From Sulfurimonas hongkongensis (GTDB taxonomy: Bacteria > Campylobacterota > Campylobacteria > Campylobacterales > Sulfurimonadaceae), in NCBI RefSeq assembly GCF_000445475.1, contig NZ_AUPZ01000004.1:62001-126000 (forward strand): DNA of 64,000 nt. Reading direction: 5' to 3'. This document shows, one piece after another, positions 44,453 through 54,311 of this stretch (the stretch's first letter is position 1; each line of letters opens with the position of its first letter). The position numbers were made by a program, and so were the translations under genes. The notes beneath the pieces were generated by a model. It saw nothing but the letters and a program-made list of their open reading frames with translations, did no database searches and had not been told where the DNA came from.

Positions 44453-45163
44453 GTGACTTTATATCCAGCAATTGATTTAAAAGATGGAAAGGCTGTAAGA
44501 CTTACAAAAGGACTTATGGATAGTGCTAAAATCTATTCAGATGAGCCTTGGCTTTTAGTTAAGAAGTTTGAAGAGATGGGAGCCAAGTGGGTTCATTTAG
44601 TTGATTTAAATGGTGCTTTTGCAGGAGAGCCTAAAAACTTAGAGCAGATTGTAAAGATACGACAAAATTGTAGTGTTAAACTTGAGCTTGGTGGTGGCAT
44701 CCGCGATGAAGAGACTATCAAAAAGATGTTAGATATTGGGATAGATAGAGTGATCCTTGGTTCAATAGCAGTTAAAAAACCTGAATTTGTAAAAGAGATG
44801 GCTGCAAAATATCCCATAGCAGTTGGTATAGATGCTATAGATGGATTTGTAGCAGTTGAGGGCTGGGGAGAGGTAAGCACAATGCGTGCAACTGAACTTG
44901 CAAAAGAGTTTGCAAATGCTGGTGTTGAAGCTATAATATGCACAGATGTTGGTAAAGATGGAACACTTAGCGGTGTAAATTTTGAGTTTACACTTGATAT
45001 TGCAAGAGCTAGTGGCATCAGCACAATTGCTAGTGGTGGTGTAAAAGATGTAGGAGATATTGAGGCATTAATAGCAACTAAAGAAGTTGATGGTGTTATC
45101 ATAGGAAAAGCTTACTATGAGGGAACTATAGATTTGCCAAAGCTATTTAAAAGCCTCACTTAA
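44453..45163 (+). CDS. hisA: ProFAR isomerase HisA
   Basis: 236 residues, TIM barrel. Catalytic Asp near the start in [15 protein letters not shown] and the second in [12 protein letters not shown]; phosphate sites [10 protein letters not shown] and [10 protein letters not shown]. It isomerises ProFAR to PRFAR in histidine synthesis. The gene uses GTG or ATG near GTGACTTTATATCC: the GTG at 44453 follows AAAGGAAAA and is taken as the start. Confidence 0.96.
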   Translation: MTLYPAIDLKDGKAVRLTKGLMDSAKIYSDEPWLLVKKFEEMGAKWVHLVDLNGAFAGEPKNLEQIVKIRQNCSVKLELGGGIRDEETIKKMLDIGIDRVILGSIAVKKPEFVKEMAAKYPIAVGIDAIDGFVAVEGWGEVSTMRATELAKEFANAGVEAIICTDVGKDGTLSGVNFEFTLDIARASGISTIASGGVKDVGDIEALIATKEVDGVIIGKAYYEGTIDLPKLFKSLT

Positions 45164-45236
45164 TAGTAAAAAAACAAAAATTTAGATATTATTTGATTAT
45201 AAATTTTGCAAAATATATTTTAAAAAAGGATTTCAA

Positions 45237-45611
45237 TTGAAATTACTTGTAGTTGATGATAGTTCTACAATGCGTCGTATTATAAAAAATACTTTAGCTC
45301 GCTTGGGATACAAAGATATTCTAGAAGGGGCTGATGGCGTTGAGGGTTGGAGTCAAATGGACTCTAATCCAGATATTGATATGCTAATTACTGACTGGAA
45401 TATGCCAGAGATGAATGGACTGGAGTTAGTTAAAAAAGTTAGAGCTGATAATCGTTTTAAAGACACACCAATTATCATGGTAACAACAGAGGGTGGTAAG
45501 TCAGAGGTTATCACTGCTTTAAAAGCTGGTGTAAATAACTACATCGTAAAACCATTTACTCCTCAAGTACTAAAAGAAAAACTTGGTGCTGTTATGGGGA
45601 TTGCTGAGTAA
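45237..45611 (+). CDS. cheY: Chemotaxis response regulator CheY
   Basis: 124 residues, one receiver domain. Acidic pair in VVDDSS, phospho-Asp in ITDWNMPEMNG, Thr in VTTEGG, and Lys in NYIVKPF. It binds the flagellar switch when phosphorylated by CheA. TTG start 7 nt after AAAAAGGA. The last base of its stop is the first base of the prmA ATG. Confidence 0.95.
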   Translation: MKLLVVDDSSTMRRIIKNTLARLGYKDILEGADGVEGWSQMDSNPDIDMLITDWNMPEMNGLELVKKVRADNRFKDTPIIMVTTEGGKSEVITALKAGVNNYIVKPFTPQVLKEKLGAVMGIAE

Positions 45612-46438
45612 TGCAAGATTACTACTACGAGTTAGTAGTTAAAGTTTCATCACACAAAGAACTTTTTGCAGACTTTCTCTTAGATACCATCGATGTTGGA
45701 TTTGAAGAGTCTGAGGACGGTTTTACTATCAGAAGTGAGGATGAACTTGAAACTATTGCTTGGGGATTGGAACAGTTTTGCGAAGCTTTACAAAAGGCTT
45801 TAGGTGAGATTATAGAGCTTGAATATAAACATAAAAAACTTAAAAATAGCGACTGGGTTGAACTCTATCAAAAAAGTATAACCCCTATAAAAATCGATAA
45901 GTTTTATATACATCCAACATGGGACGCTCAAAACCCAGACCTTATAAACATTGCGATTGACCCAGCTCTTGCTTTTGGAACAGGACATCATCCAACTACG
46001 GCTTCATCGCTTAGAGCTATCTCTAAGTATGTAAAAAAAGGTGACACTCTTATAGATATAGGCTGTGGAAGTGGCATACTCGCTATTGGAGCTATTAAGC
46101 TTGGCGCTATTGTGGATGCTTGCGATACTGATGCGGTCTCAGTAGAGAACTCAAAAGAGAATGCACAGCTAAACGGAGTTGAATTTGCTAATATTTGGGA
46201 AGGTTCGTGCTCGCTAAGTGAAAAAAAATACAACGTAGTTGTAGCAAATATAGTTGCAGATGTACTTACATTTATAGCAAAAGACTTAAAAAATGCTCTT
46301 AAGAGTGATGGAGTGCTAATTTTGTCAGGTATCTTAGATAAGTATGAGAACAAGGTTTTAAGCTTTTACAAGGATTGTGATATCTTAGAGAGAATCGCAG
46401 AGGGTGAGTGGGTAACGCTTGTCTTAAAAAGAAAATAA
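45611..46438 (+). CDS. prmA: Ribosomal protein L11 methyltransferase
   Basis: 275 residues. An N-terminal substrate-recognition domain is followed by a class I SAM fold with AFGTGHHPTT, DIGCGSGILAIGA and the NIVADVL motif. It methylates L11 using S-adenosylmethionine. It is fused by a 1-nt overlap to cheY, the order conserved in Campylobacter (cheY-prmA-ftsH). Confidence 0.95.
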   Translation: MQDYYYELVVKVSSHKELFADFLLDTIDVGFEESEDGFTIRSEDELETIAWGLEQFCEALQKALGEIIELEYKHKKLKNSDWVELYQKSITPIKIDKFYIHPTWDAQNPDLINIAIDPALAFGTGHHPTTASSLRAISKYVKKGDTLIDIGCGSGILAIGAIKLGAIVDACDTDAVSVENSKENAQLNGVEFANIWEGSCSLSEKKYNVVVANIVADVLTFIAKDLKNALKSDGVLILSGILDKYENKVLSFYKDCDILERIAEGEWVTLVLKRK

Positions 46439-46452
46439 AAAAAGAGATAATA

Positions 46453-48438
46453 ATGGCAAACAACAATTCAAACAATAACGATAATAAAAATAACAATTTT
46501 TTTAATAATAACCCCCTAATAGCGTTTGCTATTTTTTCAGTAGTCATCATTTTGCTCTTTAAAGCTCTTGTTGGTGATGGTGGAGGACTTGAAGATGCAG
46601 GAAATTCAAATAGAAAGACAAAACAAGTAAGTTATTCTGAACTTAAATCTTTAGTTGAGTCAAAGTCACTAAAAGAGGTGAGTATTGGACAAACTTATAT
46701 AAAAGCAGTAGGAAATGAAGGCACTATATATACGACTAGAATCGTAAAAGGCGATACAAAGCTTGTAGAGCTTCTTGATAAGCAAGGCATAGAATATACT
46801 GGATTTAGTGAGACAAACTGGTTTACTGAGATGTTTGGTTGGCTATTTCCTTTTCTTATAATCATAGCTATTTGGATGTTTTTTGCGGGAAGAATGCAAA
46901 AAAGTATGGGTGGTGGTCTTTTAGGCATTGGTAACTCTAAAAAGATGGTCAATTCCGAAAAACCCGACACAAAGTTTGATGATGTAGCAGGTGTTGAAGA
47001 GGCAAAAGAAGAGGTTCAAGAGATAGTTGACTTTTTAAAATATCCAGCTCGTTATGTAGAGATTGGTGCAAAAATCCCTAAAGGTGTGCTCTTGGTAGGC
47101 TCACCTGGTACTGGTAAAACACTTTTAGCTAAAGCTGTAGCTGGAGAAGCTGATGTTCCATTTTTCTCAGTCAGTGGCTCTAGTTTTATAGAGATGTTTG
47201 TGGGAGTTGGTGCAGCTCGTGTTCGTGACTTGTTTGAGCAGGCAAAAAAGGATGCACCGAGTATCATTTTTATAGATGAGATAGATGCTATAGGAAAGAG
47301 CCGTGCAGCTGGCGGGATGATGGGCGGAAATGATGAGAGAGAGCAGACTCTAAATCAACTTTTAGCAGAGATGGATGGTTTTGGAACAGATACACCTGTT
47401 ATCATCTTAGCAGCTACAAATAGACCAGAAGTACTTGACCAAGCATTGCTTCGTCCAGGTCGTTTTGATAGACAAGTCTTGGTTGATAAGCCAGATTTTG
47501 AAGGACGTATAAAAATCCTAAAAGTACATATGAAAAATGTAAAAATGGATGAAGATGTTGAGGTAGCAGAGGTAGCTCGTCTAACTGCTGGTTTGGCTGG
47601 TGCAGATCTAGCAAACATTGTAAATGAAGCCGCACTTTTAGCTGGAAGAAAGAGTCAAAAAACTGTTAAGCAAAAAGATCTATACGAAGCAGTTGAGAGA
47701 GCCTTAGCTGGACTTGCTAAAAAATCTCGCAGAATCAATCCTAAAGAGAAAAAAATAGTAGCTTATCATGAGAGTGGTCATGCACTTATGGCTGAGACAA
47801 CAAAAGGAGCTAAAAAAGTTTCTAAAGTTTCTATAGTTCCTCGTGGACTTGCTGCCTTAGGTTATACTCTAAACAAGCCAGAAGAGGACAAGTTTATGAT
47901 GCAACGCCATGAATTGTGGGCTGAGGTTGATGTTCTTTTAGGTGGTCGAGCTGCCGAAGAGGTCTTTTTAGGCGAAATATCAACTGGTGCTGGCAATGAT
48001 CTTGAAAGGGCAACTGACATCGTAAAATCTATGGTTCAAACATATGGAATGAGTGATGTAGCGGGACTTATGGTGCTTGAGAAGAGCAGGCAGTCATTTT
48101 TGGGTAGCGGACAACAAGCTACTCGTGAATATAGCGATAAGATGGCCCAAAACATGGATGAGTTTATAAAACTATCTCTAGAAAAGAGATATGAAGAAGT
48201 TAAAGCTAGACTACAAGAGTATAAAGATGCCATAGAAGAGATGGTAAAACTTCTTTATAAAAAAGAGAATATCACAGGTGAAGAGGTAAGAGAGATTATT
48301 ATCAAGTTTGAAAAAGATAATAACATAGACTCAAAAGTAGAAGTTGCAGTTGATGATATAGAAGAAGAGTTAAAAGAGGATGCTAAGATGTCTAAAAATA
48401 ACATAAATAAAAACAATGAGAATAGTGATGAACAATAA
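46453..48438 (+). CDS. ftsH: ATP-dependent zinc metalloprotease FtsH
   Basis: 661 residues. Two transmembrane helices (~residues 20-40 and 130-150) flank the periplasmic part. The AAA+ module has Walker A GSPGTGKT, Walker [13 protein letters not shown] and the SRH region [19 protein letters not shown]. The protease has the zinc motif HESGH and a distal [11 protein letters not shown] segment. It removes misfolded membrane proteins and specific regulators. The GTG at 46408 would add 15 residues, but the Asn-rich MANNNSNN start is typical. It overlaps the next gene by 23 nt. Confidence 0.97.
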   Translation: MANNNSNNNDNKNNNFFNNNPLIAFAIFSVVIILLFKALVGDGGGLEDAGNSNRKTKQVSYSELKSLVESKSLKEVSIGQTYIKAVGNEGTIYTTRIVKGDTKLVELLDKQGIEYTGFSETNWFTEMFGWLFPFLIIIAIWMFFAGRMQKSMGGGLLGIGNSKKMVNSEKPDTKFDDVAGVEEAKEEVQEIVDFLKYPARYVEIGAKIPKGVLLVGSPGTGKTLLAKAVAGEADVPFFSVSGSSFIEMFVGVGAARVRDLFEQAKKDAPSIIFIDEIDAIGKSRAAGGMMGGNDEREQTLNQLLAEMDGFGTDTPVIILAATNRPEVLDQALLRPGRFDRQVLVDKPDFEGRIKILKVHMKNVKMDEDVEVAEVARLTAGLAGADLANIVNEAALLAGRKSQKTVKQKDLYEAVERALAGLAKKSRRINPKEKKIVAYHESGHALMAETTKGAKKVSKVSIVPRGLAALGYTLNKPEEDKFMMQRHELWAEVDVLLGGRAAEEVFLGEISTGAGNDLERATDIVKSMVQTYGMSDVAGLMVLEKSRQSFLGSGQQATREYSDKMAQNMDEFIKLSLEKRYEEVKARLQEYKDAIEEMVKLLYKKENITGEEVREIIIKFEKDNNIDSKVEVAVDDIEEELKEDAKMSKNNINKNNENSDEQ

Positions 48439-49060
48439 TCTCCTACCAATAGCAAAAGAGGGCTTCAACCATATAGGTTTTGCTTTTTTAGCATTTGTTT
48501 TTTTTAGCATCTTTGATTTTGAATTTTTTGAATTTCTCGCTTTTGTAATGGTTATTTTTTTACTTTTTGTATATAGAAATCCTGAGAGAATGTCTCCAAA
48601 CTTTGAAGCAAAGAGCGTAGTCTCTCCTGTAGATGGTACTGTTTTATCTATAGAAGAGTTTGATGATAGTGAATATGCTTATAAGGTGGAGATAAACAGT
48701 AATTACTTTGATACCTCATTACTTCGCTCACCGCTTAGTGCTACCATCAAGTCTATAGATATGAAGCATGGTGCTAGGCTCTCAAAAGATTCGTCACTAT
48801 CAAGAGACTTAAATGAGAGAGTTGAGATAGTTTTTGAAGATAGTTTTAAAAACGTTGTAAAAGTAAAACATATGTTAAAGCAGAGTTTTGATAATATCAA
48901 AGTAGATTTAAATGCAAAACAAAAGACTCTTCAAGGGGCTAGGTATGGTCTAATGATAAATGGAGTTACAACTATATATTTACCTCAAAACTTTAGAATA
49001 AATCTTAGTATCGGACAAGAAGTTAATGCGTCACAATCATTAGTAGGGTATTTTTCATAA
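48416..49060 (+). CDS. Phosphatidylserine decarboxylase-related protein lacking the Gly-Ser cleavage site
   Basis: 214 residues. Two N-terminal membrane helices are followed by the PSD fold (YRNPERMSP, SPVDGTVLSIEE, RSPLSATI). In active short PSDs the C-terminal part contains a GS pair that self-cleaves to form the pyruvoyl cofactor; here the matching place reads INGVTTIYLP with no Ser. It may therefore be inactive as a decarboxylase. It follows ftsH with overlap, the same order as in Campylobacter, where pssA comes next; here a TPR gene on the other strand takes that place. An in-frame ATG at 48428 is an alternative start. Confidence 0.8.
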   Translation: MRIVMNNNLLPIAKEGFNHIGFAFLAFVFFSIFDFEFFEFLAFVMVIFLLFVYRNPERMSPNFEAKSVVSPVDGTVLSIEEFDDSEYAYKVEINSNYFDTSLLRSPLSATIKSIDMKHGARLSKDSSLSRDLNERVEIVFEDSFKNVVKVKHMLKQSFDNIKVDLNAKQKTLQGARYGLMINGVTTIYLPQNFRINLSIGQEVNASQSLVGYFS

Positions 49061-51397
49061 TTTTAATTTTTGTTCTTTTTGAAAAAGAAGCTTATCTAGG
49101 TCAATATCAAAGTTAAAATACTCAGAAGAAAATCCACTGTCGTCTATCCTTGAAAACTGTATAGCTGCACCTTGATTGTTCTGCACTTCAAGATATAATA
49201 GTCCAAGGGCGTATCGACTCTCTGTAAAACTTCCATCTTTCATCTTAGATAGTTCTAGAAGGGCTATGGCATTTGCATGGTGCTCTGCAGCGGTAGATGC
49301 AACTGCTCCTAAAAACAGAGTATAAGCATCTCTTACCTTTAAGTCATCTATGAGATGATTATATAGAGTATAAGACTCCTCATAAGCACCATCATAAAGA
49401 GATGCAAGAGCTAGGGCTGCTACTATCTCATGTGTGTCGCCTTTAGTTGTCTCTAAGACACGTCTTAGCTGTTTTCTAAGAAAAAATAGTTTACCTGTTA
49501 TAAGATTTTGCTGAGTGTAGAGATATCTTGTTAGGTATGGACCATAGTATAGATCATTAAAATTAAATTTTTGTACCTTTAGATAGTTTAAAACTTCACT
49601 TGCATACTCTTTTGGTTTTAGGTCTATGAAATGTGCACCAATGTATATCATATGTGGGACTATCTCATTTGGTAACAGTAGAGTTAGTTTGTGTGATGCT
49701 TTTTTTGCTTTATCTTGGTTGTTTAACTTTAGTGCTATTATGGTATCAAGTGCGAGATAGAGAGGCTTGTTTTCATAATCTTTATCTAGCCAATCCGAGA
49801 TAGAGAGAATATTATCATCACTGATGGCTAAAAGTATGTTATATAGGTCTAACTCTTCGCTAGGTTCTTCTAACATAATGGAGTCTTTTAGTATAGTAAC
49901 TAACGTTGTGTTTTCTTTGTTTGTCAGTTGAGCTGTCATTGTAGCATAGATGCCAGAGAGATAGTTTTTTGCATCTAGATGGTAGGAGCGTAAAAAGTGC
50001 TCATGTGCTTTGTCAATGTTTCCCATTTGTGCATAAGTTAGAGCTAAGTTGTATTGTAAGATGGAGTGTTTTGGCTGGATTTGTGCTAATCTTTGAAGCT
50101 CTTCATTTGCGTCTCTTAGTTTGAAGTCCATCGCATCTTTTATAGCTTTTACTATTCCTTGATTTACACTCGATGAGGAGGCACTCCTTTGTAGATACTC
50201 CTTTGCACTTGAGATATTGTCTATATATATATTTGCATTTCCTTTTTGGATGTTGCTAATAGTCTGATCAGCATTAAAAATCTTGTATGGAGAGAAGTAA
50301 AATATTTTAAGATAGGTAAACTCTTTAGAGTTTCTGAGTTTATTTCTATACCTAATCTGAGCTTTAAGTGGATCAAAAAGAGACTCTTTAAGCTCAACTC
50401 TGAGAGGATAAGGCTTATAAACTTCCTCTGGGAACATATCTGTGATGTTTTTTAACTGCTTGCCCGCTGTGTTTATGCGACCAGCTTTTAAGTTTATATA
50501 GACCTGTGCAATAGATGCTTTTACTGGTTCTATATTTCTTATGATGGCTTCTTCTAAGTGCTTTAGTGCTAGAGTTAAATCTCCGATTCTTGCATAAAGC
50601 AGAGCTATACTAAAAGAGTCATCAGCATCAAAATCCTCCTCCATAGCCTCTATAGCTTTGTCGTTGTTAGAAAAAAGAGCGTTTATCTTTGCTCTTAGAT
50701 GTTTTTGAGTCGTAGCGTATTCGTTACTAGTTGGATTCTCTAGAGCACTTAGAGCCTCTAAGTAATTGTTCTTATAGTAGTTTATAAGTGCATAGTAGTA
50801 GGAGTATTGGTCAGAATTTTTTTCTCTTGGAAGATAAGCATAAGCTAAATCTATATAGTATTCAAAGCTCTCTTTATCTTTTAGATGTAAAGAGCAAACT
50901 GCCGCATTGATGGCACTTACACATCTCTTTTCATCATTTACTATAGCCTTTTTGAAAGTTTGCAAAGCCAAGTTATAAGCTCCATCTTTTAGTTGAGCTA
51001 CCCCGAGATTATAAACAGAGATAGCCTCGCTATACATCGCAATTTTTTCATATAAAAATAGAGCTTCATCTTTTGAACCAGTTGAGTATAAATAGTTCGC
51101 TTTTGCAATCATATTTTCAAGCTTTGTAGTCTCTATGGGTTGTATTGTTTTTTCTTTAAGCTTAGTTTCAATAGGGTCAAAAGAGAGACTCTTCTCAACT
51201 TTAGATGGTCTTAGTATAAAAAAAAGTGTAATTGCTGTGATAAGAATGATTATAAGAGCACCAACTGCTAAAATGATAATCTTTTGTTTTTGTGAAGCTT
51301 TAAGTCCATCAGACTCTTCTTCTTGAACAATTTTCGACTCTACTTGGGCAGCATCATCTTCTTCAATAATAATAATATCATCAAAATTCTCAGCCAT
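49055..51397 (-). CDS. Membrane-anchored TPR protein
   Basis: 780 residues. A short acidic cytoplasmic N-terminus precedes one transmembrane helix (residues ~42-65), then about 700 residues of TPR-like helices (ANYLYSTGSKDEALFLYEKIA, YNLGVAQLKDGAYNLALQTF, YNLALTYAQMGNIDKAHEHF). This would be a periplasmic scaffold for protein contacts. The ATG at 51397 is preferred over the GTG at 51400. It converges on the psd-like gene with a 6-nt overlap. Family not identified further. Confidence 0.85.
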   Translation of the reverse strand: MAENFDDIIIIEEDDAAQVESKIVQEEESDGLKASQKQKIIILAVGALIIILITAITLFFILRPSKVEKSLSFDPIETKLKEKTIQPIETTKLENMIAKANYLYSTGSKDEALFLYEKIAMYSEAISVYNLGVAQLKDGAYNLALQTFKKAIVNDEKRCVSAINAAVCSLHLKDKESFEYYIDLAYAYLPREKNSDQYSYYYALINYYKNNYLEALSALENPTSNEYATTQKHLRAKINALFSNNDKAIEAMEEDFDADDSFSIALLYARIGDLTLALKHLEEAIIRNIEPVKASIAQVYINLKAGRINTAGKQLKNITDMFPEEVYKPYPLRVELKESLFDPLKAQIRYRNKLRNSKEFTYLKIFYFSPYKIFNADQTISNIQKGNANIYIDNISSAKEYLQRSASSSSVNQGIVKAIKDAMDFKLRDANEELQRLAQIQPKHSILQYNLALTYAQMGNIDKAHEHFLRSYHLDAKNYLSGIYATMTAQLTNKENTTLVTILKDSIMLEEPSEELDLYNILLAISDDNILSISDWLDKDYENKPLYLALDTIIALKLNNQDKAKKASHKLTLLLPNEIVPHMIYIGAHFIDLKPKEYASEVLNYLKVQKFNFNDLYYGPYLTRYLYTQQNLITGKLFFLRKQLRRVLETTKGDTHEIVAALALASLYDGAYEESYTLYNHLIDDLKVRDAYTLFLGAVASTAAEHHANAIALLELSKMKDGSFTESRYALGLLYLEVQNNQGAAIQFSRIDDSGFSSEYFNFDIDLDKLLFQKEQKLKL

Positions 51398-51475
51398 CAC
51401 CTACCCTGTTTTAATACTTTGTGTAGCAAAAATAGTACCATAATCTTTAGTGAAAAAAGTATTTATAAAATTGAG

Positions 51476-51752
51476 TGCTCTGAACAATTATTAAGGTAGA
51501 TCCTGAATCAAGTTCAGGATGACGGTTTGTTTGTTCAGGATGACGGTTTGTTTGTTCAGGATGACGGTTTGTTTGTTCAGGATGACGGTTTGTTTGTTCA
51601 GGGTGACGGTTTGTTTGTTCAGGATGACAGTTTGTTTGTTCAGGATGACAGTTTGTTTGTTCAGGTTGACAGTTTGTTTGTTCAGGTTGATGCGTGCCCG
51701 TCATTCCGTGCTTGACACGGAATCTATTTTTTTGGATTAATCAGAGGGTTCA
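51476..51752 (+). repeat. MITE-like element, copy B, with expanded tandem array
   Basis: It runs from TGCTCTGAACAATTATTA at the left to TCAGAGGGTTCA at the right. The left part has an ATCCTGAA/TTCAGGAT hairpin, and the right part an ATTCCGTG/CACGGAAT hairpin. Between them lie eight 21-bp units. Related to copies A and C. It fills most of the 500-nt gap between the TPR gene and the VWA-metallopeptidase gene. Confidence 0.88.
51521..51688 (+). repeat. Tandem repeat, 8 x 21 bp
   Basis: Unit GACGGTTTGTTTGTTCAGGAT, repeated head to tail from 51521 with starts every 21 nt. Later units drift to GACAG... and end in GGTT. As 21 is a multiple of 3, all frames stay open and spurious ORFs appear on both strands. 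Confidence 0.97.
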
Positions 51753-51881
51753 ATTATATTATTTATAGAGATTTATCTTTAGTTTATTGCTTTTACTTGT
51801 GCTGCCTTTATCCATAATTTTAACAATGTAGGTGGATTACTTATAAGAGTTAACCTTTATAAACCTATAATAAGCAACTGA

Positions 51882-51887
51882 TATAAT
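51882..51887 (+). promoter_or_regulatory. Putative -10 box (TATAAT) for the VWA-metallopeptidase gene
   Basis: TGATATAAT 23 nt before the ATG at 51911, after the MITE-like element. No clear -35. Confidence 0.5.
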
Positions 51888-51910
51888 AGCTTTAAAAAAG
51901 GGATAGCAGG

Positions 51911-53017
51911 ATGTCTAAAATTGACAATAAAATTTCTCAGGCGAAGTCTAAACTCTTAGTGGAGTATCCTTTTTTTGGAACTCTTGCCTCAAAGCTTGAA
52001 CTCTTACAAAGTGATGATATACAAGCTTTTAAAAGTAATGGTAAAACTCTTGAGTACAGTGATGACTTTTTTAAAGAGATTAGTTTAGCTGAGATGGAGT
52101 TTGTTTTAGCAAATGCTGCCATGCACGCATCACTTGCACATGAGTCTCGCAAAAACTCTAGAAGTGGCTGGCTATGGCAGTTGGCAACTGACTATGCTAT
52201 AAATGACATGTTGGTTGAAAATGGACTCTATCGTCCAGATTTGGCACACTATTCTAAAAGATTTAGTGGACTTTATGCTGAGGAGATTTATGCCCAGCTT
52301 AAAGAGGAGTTTTTGCGCGATGAGCTAGAGTATGAGGCTGAGGATGCAGATGATATTCAGAGGCAAGAAGAACAAAAAGTTAAAGAGATTGAGAACCAAA
52401 TAGTAGAAGAAGAGTTGTTTGATGAGTTTGCAAAGGCTATCTTAGAAAAGGAAGAAAAAAATTCGCAACTTCCAACAAGTTTAGAGCGTTTTTTTACCCT
52501 AAAGTCTAGCTCAAAAATAGATTGGCGAGATGAACTTAGGGTTGCACTTGATAGATTTAGCAGGGATGATTATACTCAGATGCCACCAAACAAAAAACTC
52601 CTGCATCTTGGACTCTACTTACCATCAGCTACGAGTGAGAAGTTTAAACTTGTTGTTGCCATAGATAGTTCAGGCTCAGTTGATGAAGAGCTTTTGGGTG
52701 AGTTTTTAAGCGAGTTGGGTTTTTTAATGAATACTATAGCATCTTATGAGATAGACCTCTTGGTTTGTGATGATAAAATTCGTTCCCATACTACTTTTTA
52801 TGGTGGAGATATCTTAGAAGCAAAAGTTTTTGGTGGCGGTGGAACTGATTTTAGACCTGTTTTTGAGTTTGTAAAAGAAAATCTTCAAGATTCAAAACTG
52901 CTTTTGTACTTTAGTGACCTTGATGGAGCCTTTCCTGATGAAGAGCCTAGTTATAGTGTAAAATGGATAACTCCAAAAGAGAGCAAAGTCCCTTTTGGAG
53001 AGTTGCTAGTTTTATAG
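51911..53017 (+). CDS. VWA-like domain / putative metallopeptidase protein (DUF2201-type)
   Basis: 368 residues. The N-terminal domain has the zincin-like pattern HASLAHESR near residues 76-84, as in the metallopeptidase half of DUF2201 proteins. A charged coiled segment (~135-180) follows. The C-terminal VWA-like domain has AIDSSGSVD and YFSDLDGAFPDE. Such genes usually follow an AAA+ ATPase of the MoxR type; none is next to this one. Substrate unknown. Confidence 0.85.
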   Translation: MSKIDNKISQAKSKLLVEYPFFGTLASKLELLQSDDIQAFKSNGKTLEYSDDFFKEISLAEMEFVLANAAMHASLAHESRKNSRSGWLWQLATDYAINDMLVENGLYRPDLAHYSKRFSGLYAEEIYAQLKEEFLRDELEYEAEDADDIQRQEEQKVKEIENQIVEEELFDEFAKAILEKEEKNSQLPTSLERFFTLKSSSKIDWRDELRVALDRFSRDDYTQMPPNKKLLHLGLYLPSATSEKFKLVVAIDSSGSVDEELLGEFLSELGFLMNTIASYEIDLLVCDDKIRSHTTFYGGDILEAKVFGGGGTDFRPVFEFVKENLQDSKLLLYFSDLDGAFPDEEPSYSVKWITPKESKVPFGELLVL

Positions 53018-53030
53018 AGTTTACAAATTT

Positions 53031-54278
53031 TTAACCAAAGTTTACTTGATTTCTTCCGTTTTGTTTTGCGTTATATAGGTTCATATCTGCTTGGTTTATT
53101 GTCTCTTCTAGCGTGTCAGAGTCATCATGATAGGTTGCTCCTATGGAGATAGTAAACTTAACTTCACTCTCATCATCAAGCACAAAGACAAACTCTTCAA
53201 TCTCCTCTCTAAGTCTTTCTAAAATCTCAGGTACACTATACTGGTTTATATTTTTTAGAGCTATACAAAACTCTTCACCGCCAAATCTAGCTACTATATC
53301 TCTGTAGCTTGTGTTTGATCTTAAAACCTCTGAGATTGCAACTATAACTTTGTCGCCAATATCGTGTCCATAAGTATCGTTTATCTTTTTAAAGAAGTCA
53401 ATATCTAACATGGCTATAGCAAACTTCTCGCCACTTAACTTTATATCTTCTATATACTCATTCATATTTTGAAAAAAGTATCTACGATTATAAAGACCTG
53501 TTAAAAAGTCTCTGTTTGCATGATTTGTTATGTATTGGATGTTTTCTAGTGCTTCTATGGAGTTGTTGATGCGACAAGAAAATTCTTCTTTTGAGAATGG
53601 TTTTTTAATGTAGTCATTTGCACCTTGTTTTAAAAACAGAGCATTTATCTCTTCATCGTTGATTGAAGAGATGGCTATGATGCAAAGTTCAGTTTTGGTA
53701 TAGTTTTTTCTTATTTCATTTGTTAGTTCAAGTCCGTTCATAACTGGCATATTATAATCCGTGATAACCATAGAGATGTTTAGATGTGAGTTTAACATTC
53801 CAAGTGCTTCTTCGCCATGAGCGACAGTTATAACCTCGTAAAATAGATTTTCAAGCATTGTCTTCATCTGGTTTCTAAAAACCATAGAGTCATCAACAAC
53901 TAAGACTTTGTGGTTTTGGTTTTTCTCAAGTCTTGCAAGTGTGTGGATGATGTAATTTATGTCGTTAACTCCACCTTTATTTACATAGTCGATGATATTT
54001 TTTGCAAGCATTTTTTTTCTAAATTCTTTATCTATATTTGCACTAAGTATCATAGTGCGTAAGCCTTTATTTAGTACATAATCAACGATTTCACCATTTG
54101 GTGCATCTGGAAGATTAATGTCAAGAAGTGCTATGAAGTAGTTGTATTTTTTTATAAAAAGCTTTGCTTCTGAGAACTTATAAGCTATATCTACTTCATA
54201 TTTTAGAGAGAATTTTATTTTTTTTGCTAATAACTTTGCTAATGTTTTGTTGTCTTCAACGATTAATATTCTTTTCAT
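53031..54278 (-). CDS. Response regulator with two receiver domains and diguanylate cyclase (GGDEF) output
   Basis: 415 residues. Receiver 1 (residues ~1-120: LIVEDN, LLDINLPD) and receiver 2 (~125-245: VVDDSMVF, ITDYNMPVMNG, DYIKKPFS) precede a GGDEF domain with FGGEEFCIAL. The RxxD inhibitory site is not evident. Phosphorylation should control c-di-GMP synthesis. The start used is the ATG at 54278: a TATAAT ends 6 nt before it, so the mRNA may be leaderless. An ATG at 54293 is an alternative. Confidence 0.9.
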   Translation of the reverse strand: MKRILIVEDNKTLAKLLAKKIKFSLKYEVDIAYKFSEAKLFIKKYNYFIALLDINLPDAPNGEIVDYVLNKGLRTMILSANIDKEFRKKMLAKNIIDYVNKGGVNDINYIIHTLARLEKNQNHKVLVVDDSMVFRNQMKTMLENLFYEVITVAHGEEALGMLNSHLNISMVITDYNMPVMNGLELTNEIRKNYTKTELCIIAISSINDEEINALFLKQGANDYIKKPFSKEEFSCRINNSIEALENIQYITNHANRDFLTGLYNRRYFFQNMNEYIEDIKLSGEKFAIAMLDIDFFKKINDTYGHDIGDKVIVAISEVLRSNTSYRDIVARFGGEEFCIALKNINQYSVPEILERLREEIEEFVFVLDDESEVKFTISIGATYHDDSDTLEETINQADMNLYNAKQNGRNQVNFG

Positions 54279-54284
54279 GGTGTA

Positions 54285-54290
54285 ATTATA
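54285..54290 (-). promoter_or_regulatory. -10 box (TATAAT) immediately upstream of the GGDEF regulator start
   Basis: TATAAT on the minus strand with only 6 nt to the ATG at 54278, which would place the transcription start at or next to the A of ATG. Confidence 0.5.
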
Positions 54291-54299
54291 CATTTTTAG

Positions 54300-54305
54300 T
54301 ATAAT
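54300..54305 (+). promoter_or_regulatory. -10 box (TATAAT) immediately upstream of the helicase start
   Basis: TATAAT on the plus strand with 6 nt to the ATG at 54312. It mirrors the divergent promoter 9 nt away, so both transcripts may be leaderless. Confidence 0.5.
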
Positions 54306-54311
54306 TTCTTC

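Noticed and set aside
44593-45102. 169-residue minus-strand ORF opposite hisA
   Set aside because: Antisense shadow of a well-supported gene, Ser/Pro/Thr-rich composition only.
51521-51688. Tandem repeats considered as a CRISPR array
   Set aside because: Units follow one another with no spacers and no cas genes are present.
51447-51740. Overlapping ORFs on both strands with repeated QTNRHPE / VCLFRMT units
   Set aside because: They come from the 21-bp tandem array, which keeps every frame open. No ribosome sites, no known protein.
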